NCBI RefSeq assembly: GCF_016132545.1
Contig: NZ_CP066167.1
Span: forward strand, 895,001 to 959,000
Direction: 5' to 3'
DNA: 64,000 bases
Origin: Spongiibacter nanhainus
GTDB lineage: Bacteria > Pseudomonadota > Gammaproteobacteria > Pseudomonadales > Spongiibacteraceae
Numbering within the stretch: the stretch's first letter is position 1; every line of letters starts with the position of its first letter. Below, one piece after another: positions 41,897-49,650 of this stretch. The position numbers and the translations under genes were made by a program. A model generated the notes under the pieces. That model was not told where the DNA came from. It saw only the letters and a list, made by a program, of their open reading frames with translations, and did not search any database.

Positions 41897-43111
41897 ATGG
41901 CGGTGGGCCCGGGAACGATAGGGGAGTTGCATCCGGTTGACGGCGTGCGTATCGGCATTGCCAGCGCAGGCATCAAAAAGCCAGGACGCAAAGATGTCGT
42001 CGTGTTTGAGTTGGCGGAGGGTAGTCGCTCCGCCGGTGTGTTTACCAAGAATGCCTTTTGTGCGGCACCAGTGACGGTGGCGAAGGCTCACCTCGCTAAG
42101 GCTTCTCCCCGCTATTGGCTTATCAATACTGGCAATGCCAATGCCGGCACCGGCGAGCAGGGGCTGTCCGATGCTCGACGCTGCTGCGCCGCCTTGGCAG
42201 ACCTGACTGGCCTTGAAGCCCCTACAGTATTGCCTTTCTCTACAGGGGTTATTGGTGAGCCCTTGCCTACTGACAAAATTGTCAGCGCCCTGCCAGGAGC
42301 GCTGGGAGCGTTGTCGGTCGATAGCTGGCTGGATGCCGCCAGTGGCATTATGACCACCGATACCCGCCCCAAAGCCTGCTCACAGCAGCTGCAATGGCAG
42401 GGTAAGACCATCACCGTGACCGGAATCTCCAAAGGCGCCGGGATGATCAAGCCCAATATGGCCACCATGCTGGGCTACGTCGCCACCGACGCCGACGTCG
42501 ATCAAGCACTGTTACAAAGCCTGGTCAGTGAGGCGGCGGAACAGTCCTTCAATCGCATCACCGTAGATGGCGACACCTCCACCAACGACGCCTGCATGCT
42601 GGTGGCCACCGGCCGCTCTGGAGTGAGTGTCAGCGCCGGCAGCGAGCTAGAGGGCTTGCTGCGGCAAACCATCAACGCCGTTTTCCTCGATCTGGCTCAG
42701 GCCATTGTTCGGGACGGTGAAGGCGCTACCAAGTTTGTGGCGGTTGCCGTTAAGGGTGCCCAGGATCAGCAGGAGGCACTTAAGGTGGCCTACACTGTGG
42801 CTGAGTCACCGCTGGTGAAAACCGCGCTGTTTGCCAGCGATCCCAATTGGGGTCGGATTCTGGCGGCTATCGGCCGCGCCGGTGTCGACGGCCTGGATGT
42901 GGCCAAGGTGAGCGTGCACCTGGACGATGTGCTGATTGCAGAACGCGGCGGTCGTGCGGCGTCCTATACCGAGGAAGCGGGTGCAGCGGTAATGAAACAG
43001 GAAGACGTCACCATTGCCATCGACCTCGGTCGCGGTGAGGCCGGTGAGACTGTGTGGACCACCGATTTCTCCTACGATTACGTGCGCATCAATGCCGAGT
43101 ACCGCAGTTAA
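41897..43111 (+). CDS. argJ: Glutamate N-acetyltransferase / amino-acid acetyltransferase ArgJ
   Basis: This ornithine acetyltransferase recycles the acetyl group in arginine synthesis and may also make N-acetylglutamate. It has 404 residues. The self-cleaving Thr190 is in KPNMATMLGYVATDA, where the precursor splits into alpha and beta chains. GNANAGTGEQG and ASDPNWGRILAAIGRAG are also family motifs. Whether it is mono- or bifunctional cannot be told from sequence alone. Its end overlaps mutT by 20 bp. Confidence 0.97.
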   Translation: MAVGPGTIGELHPVDGVRIGIASAGIKKPGRKDVVVFELAEGSRSAGVFTKNAFCAAPVTVAKAHLAKASPRYWLINTGNANAGTGEQGLSDARRCCAALADLTGLEAPTVLPFSTGVIGEPLPTDKIVSALPGALGALSVDSWLDAASGIMTTDTRPKACSQQLQWQGKTITVTGISKGAGMIKPNMATMLGYVATDADVDQALLQSLVSEAAEQSFNRITVDGDTSTNDACMLVATGRSGVSVSAGSELEGLLRQTINAVFLDLAQAIVRDGEGATKFVAVAVKGAQDQQEALKVAYTVAESPLVKTALFASDPNWGRILAAIGRAGVDGLDVAKVSVHLDDVLIAERGGRAASYTEEAGAAVMKQEDVTIAIDLGRGEAGETVWTTDFSYDYVRINAEYRS

Positions 43112-43502
43112 GCTCGTCCACGTCGCGGTGGGTGTAATTTGTGACGCCGACCAGCGCATCCTGATTGCCCGCCGGGCCGACCACCTGCATCAGGGTGGGC
43201 TGTGGGAATTCCCCGGCGGCAAGGTTGAAGCCGGTGAAACCGTCCAAGAAGCCTTGGTCAGAGAGCTGCAGGAAGAACTGGCGATTGCAGTCGCCCCGGA
43301 GGGCTGCCAGCCGCTAACGGAAATTCACCACGATTACGGCGACAAAGCCGTGCGGCTCGATGTGTGGTGGGTAAGAGAGTTTTCCGGTGAGCCCCAGGGT
43401 GCCGAAGGTCAGCCCCTGCAATGGGTGGCGCCACATACCCTGAACGACTACTCCTTCCCCGCCGCCAATCGCGCCATCATCGACGCCATCTTGTCAGCCT
43501 AA
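43092..43502 (+). CDS. mutT: 8-oxo-dGTP diphosphatase MutT
   Basis: This Nudix hydrolase removes oxidised dGTP from the nucleotide pool. It has 136 residues. The complete Nudix box runs from GGKVEAGETVQEALVREL to QEELAI, with the REXXEE catalytic glutamates. The N-terminal VHVAVGVICDADQRILIARR is typical of MutT. The ATG at 43092 lies within argJ; an upstream open frame is a shadow of that gene. The neighbour order secA-argJ-mutT is also seen in Pseudomonas. Confidence 0.93.
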   Translation: MPSTAVKLVHVAVGVICDADQRILIARRADHLHQGGLWEFPGGKVEAGETVQEALVRELQEELAIAVAPEGCQPLTEIHHDYGDKAVRLDVWWVREFSGEPQGAEGQPLQWVAPHTLNDYSFPAANRAIIDAILSA

Positions 43503-43503
43503 T

Positions 43504-43585
43504 CGTAGGGCGGACAGCGCTTTACCTGTCCGCCGTCCTCCCGGCGGTTAGAGCGGCGTACAAAAAAGGCGATGTACGCCCTACG
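43504..43585. repeat. Two-hairpin intergenic repeat, copy A
   Basis: The 82-bp element is bounded by inverted ends CGTAGGGCGGACA and TGTACGCCCTACG (12 of 13 pair). It contains two hairpins: GGCGGACAG/CTGTCCGCC and GGCGTAC/GTACGCC. It lies between the mutT stop and the yacG 3' end. Confidence 0.85.
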
Positions 43586-43607
43586 TGATGCGGGCCACTC
43601 CACGATT

Positions 43608-43689
43608 CGTAGGGCGGACAACGCTTTACCTGTCCGCCGTCGTCGTGGCGGTGAGAGCGGCGTAGATAAAAAGCGATATACGCCCTACG
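43608..43689. repeat. Two-hairpin intergenic repeat, copy B
   Basis: This is a second 82-bp copy in the same orientation, 22 bp after copy A and nearly identical to it. It has the same CGTAGGGCG...CGCCCTACG ends. Together the two copies fill the mutT-yacG gap. Confidence 0.85.
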
Positions 43690-43713
43690 CTGGGGAGGGT
43701 GATAGCAGGCGCC

Positions 43714-43917
43714 CTAATCCAAATCAATATCCCCACTCAGCACGCCATCGTGCAATGGATCACCTGCAATGCTGTGCTCCTCATTCGCCCAAGAGACAAA
43801 ATCCTGATTTTTGCACTGGGCCGAGCAAAACGGTCGGTGGGGGTTATTGCGGTCCCAAAGCACGGTTTGCTTGCAGCTGGGACACTGGACCTCAAGGGTT
43901 TGTCGTTTCTCAGTCAT
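43714..43917 (-). CDS. yacG: DNA gyrase inhibitor / zinc protein YacG
   Basis: The 67-residue protein has the YacG zinc ribbon, with cysteines 12, 15, 31 and 35 (CPSC ... FCSAQC). The conserved SAQCKNQDFVSWANEEH stretch is followed by an acidic tail. In E. coli YacG binds GyrB and inhibits gyrase. The frame is open upstream to 44394, but that part runs through the repeats and into coaE, so the ATG at 43917 is used. It belongs to the pilDCB-coaE-yacG series, though the repeats separate it from coaE. Confidence 0.93.
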   Translation of the reverse strand: MTEKRQTLEVQCPSCKQTVLWDRNNPHRPFCSAQCKNQDFVSWANEEHSIAGDPLHDGVLSGDIDLD

Positions 43918-43959
43918 GATCCTGTCGTATTCGTGTTTGCCAGTTCCCGTTGATGTTTT

Positions 43960-44040
43960 CGTAGGGCGGACACCGCTTTTGTGTCCGCCGGGGAGCGCGC
44001 GGTGTTTATGACGGACATGAAAAGCGATGTCCATCCTACC
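43960..44040. repeat. Two-hairpin intergenic repeat, copy C (diverged)
   Basis: This copy starts CGTAGGGCGGACACCGC and ends CATCCTACC. The first hairpin is GGCGGACAC/GTGTCCGCC and the second is GGACAT/ATGTCC. It has the same architecture and orientation as copies A and B but with changed arms, and compensating changes preserve the stems. Confidence 0.75.
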
Positions 44041-44059
44041 CATACGCGCTATCCCAATT

Positions 44060-44142
44060 CGTAGGGTGGACAATGCTTCACCTGTCCCGCCGTCCTCTTG
44101 GCGGTTTGAGCGGCGTACATAAAAGGCGATGTACGCACTACG
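44060..44142. repeat. Two-hairpin intergenic repeat, copy D
   Basis: This copy starts CGTAGGGTGGACAATGC and ends TGTACGCACTACG. It contains the GGCGTACAT...GATGTACGC hairpin and a slightly disrupted first hairpin (TGTCCCGCC). With copy C it fills the gap between coaE and yacG. Confidence 0.8.
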
Positions 44143-44155
44143 GTGGGTATCTACT

Positions 44156-44767
44156 CTACCCAACTTTCTCCTTCGCCAATTCCAAATACTGCACATGCAA
44201 AGCCGCAACCCGGTCCTTGAGTGTCGATAAATCCTGACTATTGTCGAGGATATCGTCAGCCGCCGCACGGCGATCCTGGCGGTTGATCTGGCTGGCAATG
44301 ATCCGCTCCACCTGCTCCCGGTCGTTGCTGTCCCGGGCCATGGTACGCTCCACTTGCGTAGACTCTGGCACGTCCACCACCAACACACGATCACAAAACA
44401 GGCGTTGCCCAGCCTCTATCAACAGGGGCGATACAAAAATCCCATAGGGGCTGCTAATGCTGTGCAGCTGACGCTGAATTTCCTCAGCTATCAGCGGGTG
44501 GAGCAGCGCCTCCAGCCAATGCTTAGCCTCCGGATCTTTGAAGATAATCGCCCGCAACTGAGCGCGATCAAGCTGCCCGTCCTGGGTGAGAATATCGCTG
44601 CCAAAATGCTCAGCGATGGCCGCCAACGCCGGGGTGCCGGGTTCCACCACAATGCGGGACACCAGGTCGGCATCGACAATGTCGATACCCAACTCGGCAA
44701 AGCTGTCTGAGACAGCGGTCTTGCCGCTGCCAATGCCGCCGGTCAGGCCGACGATAAACTGACTCAT
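44156..44767 (-). CDS. coaE: Dephospho-CoA kinase CoaE
   Basis: This P-loop kinase carries out the last step of coenzyme A synthesis. It has 203 residues. Walker A is GLTGGIGSGKTAVSD, followed by DIVDADLVSR, the LHPLI segment and VSPLLIEAG. It lies 18 bp downstream of pilD on the same strand, the conserved pilD-coaE-yacG order. Confidence 0.96.
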   Translation of the reverse strand: MSQFIVGLTGGIGSGKTAVSDSFAELGIDIVDADLVSRIVVEPGTPALAAIAEHFGSDILTQDGQLDRAQLRAIIFKDPEAKHWLEALLHPLIAEEIQRQLHSISSPYGIFVSPLLIEAGQRLFCDRVLVVDVPESTQVERTMARDSNDREQVERIIASQINRQDRRAAADDILDNSQDLSTLKDRVAALHVQYLELAKEKVG

Positions 44768-44785
44768 AATTCGTGACTCGCGCTG

Positions 44786-45652
44786 TTACTTAAGACCGGC
44801 GAACTGGAGGTAGGCATTCAGTAGTGTGTCGCCCCAAAACATGGCGATCAGCCCGGCGCCAGCCAAATAGGGGCCAAAAGGCATAGGTGTAGAGCGGCCT
44901 TGACCGCTCAGTGCCAGGGTTAAGCCGCCTAACACCGCGCCTACCAGGGACGATAGGATAATTATCAACGGCAAAACCTGCCAGCCCATCCACGCTCCCA
45001 GTGCAGCCAGCAGTTTAAAATCGCCGTAGCCCATGCCTTCCTTGCCGGTCAGCAGTTTAAATAACCAATACACGCTCCACAGGCTCAAATAGCCCGCCAT
45101 AGCCCCCCATACCGCGTCGGTAAGCGGGATAGTAGCAGTGACGCTGTGAAAGGCCAGCCCTAGCCAAAGAAGCGGCAAGGTCAGGGAATCGGGAAGCAAC
45201 TGATGGTCAATGTCGATCACCGTCATAATCAACAGCAGCCAGCAAAATACTGCGATGGCTGCCCCGTGTAACGAGAGACCAAATACCGCAAAGGCCAACA
45301 CGGCCAAGATGGCAGTTGCCGCCTCAATAACCGGGTAGCGCAGGCCGATGGGGGCGCGGCAGCTCGCGCAGCGACCGCGTAGCAGGATATAGCTGACAAC
45401 GGGGATATTCTGCCAGGCTTTAACCGGCGCCTGACACTTGGGGCAGTGGGAATGGGGCAGCGCCAAGTTGAAATTATCATCTTCGCTGGGCTCTTCACCG
45501 GAGAGCTCCAGGCAGTCCCGGCGCCACTGTGCCTCCATCATCTTGGGCAGGCGGTAGATCACCACATTAAAGAAACTGCCCAGCATCAAGCTGACGATGG
45601 TGATTAGAGTGTAGCTGACAAAAGGGTGCTCTGTGAGCAAGTCACTGGGCAT
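44786..45652 (-). CDS. pilD: Type IV prepilin peptidase / N-methyltransferase PilD
   Basis: This inner-membrane aspartyl protease cleaves prepilin leaders and N-methylates the new N-terminus. It has 288 residues with about seven membrane helices. The zinc-binding cysteines 70, 73, 95 and 98 form two CXXC pairs. The catalytic aspartates are in TVIDIDHQLLPD and GYGDFKLLAALG. Its substrates probably include the PilA encoded nearby. It lies downstream of pilC across a large palindromic element. Confidence 0.96.
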   Translation of the reverse strand: MPSDLLTEHPFVSYTLITIVSLMLGSFFNVVIYRLPKMMEAQWRRDCLELSGEEPSEDDNFNLALPHSHCPKCQAPVKAWQNIPVVSYILLRGRCASCRAPIGLRYPVIEAATAILAVLAFAVFGLSLHGAAIAVFCWLLLIMTVIDIDHQLLPDSLTLPLLWLGLAFHSVTATIPLTDAVWGAMAGYLSLWSVYWLFKLLTGKEGMGYGDFKLLAALGAWMGWQVLPLIIILSSLVGAVLGGLTLALSGQGRSTPMPFGPYLAGAGLIAMFWGDTLLNAYLQFAGLK

Positions 45653-45695
45653 ATTGGCCTTCAGTAGTGTTGGACTTTAGGGTTTTGAGGGAGCG

Positions 45696-45836
45696 GAATC
45701 CCGCTAAAAGCGTCACGAACGAAGGAAGGTGAGGCTTCGCCGGAGCGCAAAAAACGGAGCTTACACGATAGTAAATGAGTATTTTGAGCACCGCCGACGC
45801 CTCAGATTCCGAGTGCAGTAGCTTTTAGAGGGGTTC
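45696..45836. repeat. 141-bp long imperfect palindrome between pilC and pilD
   Basis: The outer arms GAATCCCGCTAAAAGC (45696-45711) and GCTTTTAGAGGGGTTC (45821-45836) pair at 14 of 16 positions. After a short unpaired patch, an inner ~40-bp pair (45724-45764 against 45771-45810) matches at about three quarters of positions and closes on ACGATA. The element ends at the pilC stop codon. It could fold into one long hairpin in the pilC-pilD transcript, or it may be a MITE-like element. Confidence 0.75.
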
Positions 45837-47047
45837 TAGATTGCGGAACCCAGCATAAATATAGGCAGATACATGGCAATCATCAAACCACCCACTAGTA
45901 TCCCCAAAATCGACATGATAAAGGGTTCCAGCAGCGATGTCAGAGAGTCCACCGCGTTGTCCACGGCTTCTTCGTAGTGGTTGGCAACCTTGTCCAGCAT
46001 TTCATCCAAAGAGCCAGACTCCTCGCCGATAGACACCATCTGAAGCAGCATGGTGGGAAAGAGGTTAGTGAAGCGAATGGCCGAGTACAGGGTTTGACCG
46101 CTGGTGACATCTTCGCGGATCTGGGCGATGGCCTTGCTATATACGGCGTTACCGGCTGCCCCTTCCACGGAATTCAGCGCGTCAACAAGCGGTACACCGG
46201 CACCGAAGGTGGTGGCAAGTGTTCGAGAAAAGCGCGCAATGACCGAGTTAAATACAATATCCCCAACGATGGGTATCTTGAGCATCATTGCGTCAACCCG
46301 GTCGGAAAAGCCCTGGGATCGTCGCTTGGCTTCGCTAAATAGAACCACCGTAGCGATGATGGCGCCAAACATAATGTACCAATTGGCCTGCATCCATTCA
46401 GACATGGCCACCACCAGTTTGGTGAAGGCGGGTAGGTCGGAACCAAAACTTTGGAATGTGCTGGCAAATTGGGGCACTACCTTCACCAGCAGTATAGCGG
46501 TAACAACAATGGCAACGACGATAACCGCTATGGGGTAAGTCAGCGCCTTTTTTATCTTGGCTTTCAGGGCCTCGGTTTTCTCTTTGTAAGTGGCGACCCG
46601 GTCCAGCATAAGCTCAAGGGTACCCGATTGCTCACCGGCCTCGACCAAGCTGCAAAACAGATCGTCAAAGTATTTGGGGTGTTTGGCGCAAGCTGACGCA
46701 AACCCGCCGCCTGAAGAGACGTCGTTTTTAATTTCAGTAACCAACTCCTGCAAACTGGGGTTGCCGGCCCCTTCCGCCACAATCTCAAAGCTTTGAACCA
46801 ACGGCACACCGGCTTTCATCATGGTGGCCATTTGTCGGGTGAAAATGGCAATATCGGCTGGCTTGATTGCCTTTTTATTGCTGAACAAGGATTTGGGTTT
46901 TTTGCGCACTTTCTTGGCGGCTATACCCTGCTTGCGGAGCTGAGCCTTGGCAATGGCAGGCGACGCCGCAGTCATCTCTCCACGGGTTTTGCGGCCCTGC
47001 TTGTCGGTACCCTGCCAGACGTAAATATCGGTTTTTGCCGTTGCCAT
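45836..47047 (-). CDS. pilC: Type IV pilus inner-membrane platform protein PilC
   Basis: This GspF-family protein has 403 residues (406 in P. aeruginosa). It has a basic cytoplasmic N-terminus and two homologous T2SSF domains (about 75-195 and 275-400; FTRQMATMMKAGVPLVQSFEI and FSRTLATTFGAGVPLVDALN). It has three membrane helices. PilC couples the PilB motor to pilin assembly. The frame extends upstream into pilB; the ATG at 47047 (MATAKTDIYVW) is chosen. It follows pilB by 8 bp. Confidence 0.96.
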   Translation of the reverse strand: MATAKTDIYVWQGTDKQGRKTRGEMTAASPAIAKAQLRKQGIAAKKVRKKPKSLFSNKKAIKPADIAIFTRQMATMMKAGVPLVQSFEIVAEGAGNPSLQELVTEIKNDVSSGGGFASACAKHPKYFDDLFCSLVEAGEQSGTLELMLDRVATYKEKTEALKAKIKKALTYPIAVIVVAIVVTAILLVKVVPQFASTFQSFGSDLPAFTKLVVAMSEWMQANWYIMFGAIIATVVLFSEAKRRSQGFSDRVDAMMLKIPIVGDIVFNSVIARFSRTLATTFGAGVPLVDALNSVEGAAGNAVYSKAIAQIREDVTSGQTLYSAIRFTNLFPTMLLQMVSIGEESGSLDEMLDKVANHYEEAVDNAVDSLTSLLEPFIMSILGILVGGLMIAMYLPIFMLGSAI

Positions 47048-47055
47048 CGCTTGTT

Positions 47056-48771
47056 TTAATCCTTGGTCACACGGTTGACTTCTTCTAGGCTGGTGACGCC
47101 CTGAGCACACTTTCTAAGCGCCGAGGTGCGCAAGTTGGCGAACCCTTCTTTGCGGGCCTGCTCGGCAATTACCAGCGAATTACCATTCTCCATAATAATA
47201 CGAGAAATGTCTGGTGTAATACGCACAACCTCGTAAATGCCCACCCGGCCCTTGTATCCGCCGTTACAGTGGTCGCAGCCCACCGGCTTAAGAATAGACG
47301 CCCCATCGAGCATTTCCTCGCTAAAGCCTTCCTCAAGAAGGGTCTCATGCGGGATATCGGCTGGCACAGAACACTCTTTACATAGCCGGCGGGCCAAACG
47401 CTGGGCAATAATCAGGCTGACCGAGGTCGCGACGTTAAAAGCTGGTACGCCCATGTTGAGTAGGCGTGTCAGTGTTTCTGGGGCACTATTGGTGTGGAGG
47501 GTAGAGAGCACCAGGTGCCCGGTTTGCGCGGCTTTGATAGCGATTTCCGCCGTTTCCAGGTCCCGTATCTCCCCCACCATAATGATATCCGGATCCTGAC
47601 GGAGGAAGGAGCGCAGCGCTTCAGCAAAGCCCAACCCTACCTTATTGTTTACGTGGACCTGGTTGATCCCCTCCAGGTTGATCTCAACGGGGTCCTCTGC
47701 GGTGGAGATATTACGCTCGGGGGTGTTCAGAATGTTGAGACCGGTATACAACGACACAGTCTTACCCGAGCCGGTAGGTCCGGTGACCAGTATCATGCCC
47801 TGGGGCTCGTCCAGAGCCTCCATGTACAACTGTTTCTGATCTGGCTCGTAGCCAAGGGCGTCGATGCCCATCTGAGCCGAACTGGGGTCCAAAATCCGTA
47901 GTACTACCTTCTCACCCCATAGGGTAGGCAGCGTATTCACCCGGAAGTCGATGGCGCGAGTCTTGGACAGCTTCATCTTAATGCGGCCATCCTGTGGGAT
48001 GCGCCGTTCTGAAATGTCCATTTGCGACATGACCTTGAGGCGTGCTGCTAGCCGAAATCCCAAAGACACTGGCGGACGGGCTACTTCGTGCAAAATACCG
48101 TCGGTACGGAAGCGAACCCGGTAGACTCGCTCATAGGGCTCAAAGTGAATATCTGAAGCGCCGCCTCGAATGGCGTCAACCAGCACTTTATTAACGAATT
48201 TGACCACCGGGGCCTCATCAGCGCCCGATAGGTCAACTTCGCCGCCGTCTTCATCAACGGCTTCTACATCAAGGCTTTCTAGGTCTACGTCATCCATGCC
48301 GCCCAGGCTATCTGTCAAAGACTCTTCCTGGGCACTAAGGTATTTGTCTATAGCGACGGCGAGAGCACTTTCCTCCACGACTATCGGTTCGGTATTGAGG
48401 CCAGTGTTGAACTTAATCTGATCAAGGGCGTGGAGGTTGGTGGGATCAGACATGCCCACAAACAGACGCTTGCCCCGTTTCCACAAGGGCAGAGCTCGGT
48501 GGGTCTTGACCAGTTTATTGTCCACAAGCTTGTGGGGCGCAAGGTCCAGGGTAAAGACGCGGAGGTCTAAGAAAGGTATGCCAAACTCATCAGCTGCGGC
48601 CTCGGCCAAATTCAGACCATCAGCGAGCTTTTTCTCAACCAAGTGAGAAACCAAGCTTTTCTTATCTTTGTTGGCCGCTTCTTGCGCCTTTCGGACGGCA
48701 TCTTCTTCCAGTATGCCATCATAGACTAACCTGCGCGCCAAGCCGGTTAGCGGGACCTGTGAACTATTCAT
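47056..48771 (-). CDS. pilB: Type IV pilus extension ATPase PilB
   Basis: This hexameric secretion-type ATPase powers pilus extension. It has 571 residues (566 in P. aeruginosa). An N-terminal GspE-N domain is followed by an ATPase domain with Walker A (VTGPTGSGKTVSLYTG), the Asp box AEDPVEINLEGI, Walker B MVGEIRDLETAEIA and the His box. A zinc tetracysteine motif (CKEC ... CDHC) is also present. The start is the ATG at 48771; the open frame further up is in the pilA-pilB intergenic region. Confidence 0.96.
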   Translation of the reverse strand: MNSSQVPLTGLARRLVYDGILEEDAVRKAQEAANKDKKSLVSHLVEKKLADGLNLAEAAADEFGIPFLDLRVFTLDLAPHKLVDNKLVKTHRALPLWKRGKRLFVGMSDPTNLHALDQIKFNTGLNTEPIVVEESALAVAIDKYLSAQEESLTDSLGGMDDVDLESLDVEAVDEDGGEVDLSGADEAPVVKFVNKVLVDAIRGGASDIHFEPYERVYRVRFRTDGILHEVARPPVSLGFRLAARLKVMSQMDISERRIPQDGRIKMKLSKTRAIDFRVNTLPTLWGEKVVLRILDPSSAQMGIDALGYEPDQKQLYMEALDEPQGMILVTGPTGSGKTVSLYTGLNILNTPERNISTAEDPVEINLEGINQVHVNNKVGLGFAEALRSFLRQDPDIIMVGEIRDLETAEIAIKAAQTGHLVLSTLHTNSAPETLTRLLNMGVPAFNVATSVSLIIAQRLARRLCKECSVPADIPHETLLEEGFSEEMLDGASILKPVGCDHCNGGYKGRVGIYEVVRITPDISRIIMENGNSLVIAEQARKEGFANLRTSALRKCAQGVTSLEEVNRVTKD

Positions 48772-49165
48772 AGTGCTAGCTGCAGCCGTGTATAAACTGG
48801 TAGTTAATTTAATAGCGGTGATCAATGTCCCCGCCCAGCATTGGGTACGTTTATTAGACGACGCTAACAGAGTATGCGGTTGCCGATGGTAGTGCAATTA
48901 TTACTTAAATCAGCCGCTTAACGGCATGAGGTCAAGTAGCTGTGTTGTAGTGTGACGAAAATTGTCAATAAACGCCGCGGTGTGCCATTTATTGTAAGTT
49001 TGGGAGTCCTATTCTAGGTTTGTTTTGCCGCGGCAGCTTCCTGCTTATGCTGATTAGTGGTTATCTGAGCGTGTTGGCACGTACTGTGCTAGTTCATGCC
49101 TGAAAGTCATGAGTTAAACGATGAATGGCTGTGAGTGGTTCAAAACACAATCCCCATAGGAGTGG
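48772..49165. other. Divergent pilB/pilA regulatory region
   Basis: This 394-bp region has no gene. It carries the sigma-54-type pilA promoter near its right end (49075-49090). The remainder should hold the pilB promoter and activator sites for pilA. By family knowledge these would bind PilR, but I could not define a site with confidence. It is noticeably more AT-rich than the flanking genes. Confidence 0.6.
49075..49090 (+). promoter_or_regulatory. Sigma-54 (RpoN) promoter of pilA
   Basis: TGGCACGTACTGTGCT has the invariant GG (49076-49077) and GC (49088-49089) with the required 10-bp separation. It differs from the TGGCACG-N4-TTGCW consensus by one base. Transcription would start near 49101, giving a 65-nt leader. 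pilA in Pseudomonas is RpoN- and PilR-dependent. Confidence 0.8.
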
Positions 49166-49600
49166 ATGATGAAGAAGACACAACAAGGTTTTACGCTGAT
49201 CGAATTGATGATCGTTGTAGCGATCATTGGTATTTTGGCGGCGGTTGCACTGCCTGCCTACCAGGATTACACAACTCGCTCAAAGATTTCTGAAGGTTTG
49301 ACGCTGGCTTCAGCTGCCAAAACTGCGGTATCTGAGCACGCGATGACGCGCAACACTTACCCAGCAGACAACGACGCGGCGGGTTATGTTGCTCCGGACA
49401 CTCAGTACGTTGACGATATTCAAATTGCTAACACTGGGGTGGTCACTATCACTTACAAGACTGCCGCAGGTGTTGCTGCTGGTGAAGATGAGCTGGAGCT
49501 CTCTCCGACCACCAATGCTTCCGGTGTGCAGTGGGTATGTAAGCAGCCTGCGGCCAATGCAGTCCTTGCAAAATACCTGCCTTCTAACTGCCGCTCATAA
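49166..49600 (+). CDS. pilA: Major type IV pilin PilA
   Basis: This type IVa prepilin has 144 residues. A short leader (MMKKTQQG) is followed by the mature N-terminus [20 protein letters not shown], with Glu5 of the mature protein conserved. The C-terminal disulfide loop is formed by Cys in WVCKQ and SNCRS. PilD should cleave it. Two adjacent ATGs are possible; AGGAG precedes them. The serine-ended C-terminus (CRS) and the glycosylation-type genes that follow make pilin glycosylation plausible but unproven. Confidence 0.97.
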   Translation: MMKKTQQGFTLIELMIVVAIIGILAAVALPAYQDYTTRSKISEGLTLASAAKTAVSEHAMTRNTYPADNDAAGYVAPDTQYVDDIQIANTGVVTITYKTAAGVAAGEDELELSPTTNASGVQWVCKQPAANAVLAKYLPSNCRS

Positions 49601-49617
49601 GAGCGTCAAGTTCTGCT

Positions 49618-49642
49618 AAAGCCGCCTACGGGCGGCTTTTTT
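49618..49642 (+). terminator. Intrinsic terminator after pilA
   Basis: AAAGCCGCC pairs perfectly with GGCGGCTTT around a TACG tetraloop and is followed by T residues. It should end most pilA transcripts. The next gene starts only 9 bp further on, so some read-through may feed it. Confidence 0.93.
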
Positions 49643-49650
49643 ATGCAAAT

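Noticed and set aside
43504-44142. CRISPR array
   Set aside because: Repeat units are ~82 bp with internal hairpins and irregular spacing interrupted by a gene. There are no short regular repeats and spacers and no cas genes.
43918-44394. N-terminal extension of yacG
   Set aside because: It runs through repeat copies C and D and into coaE; the 67-residue form matches the family.
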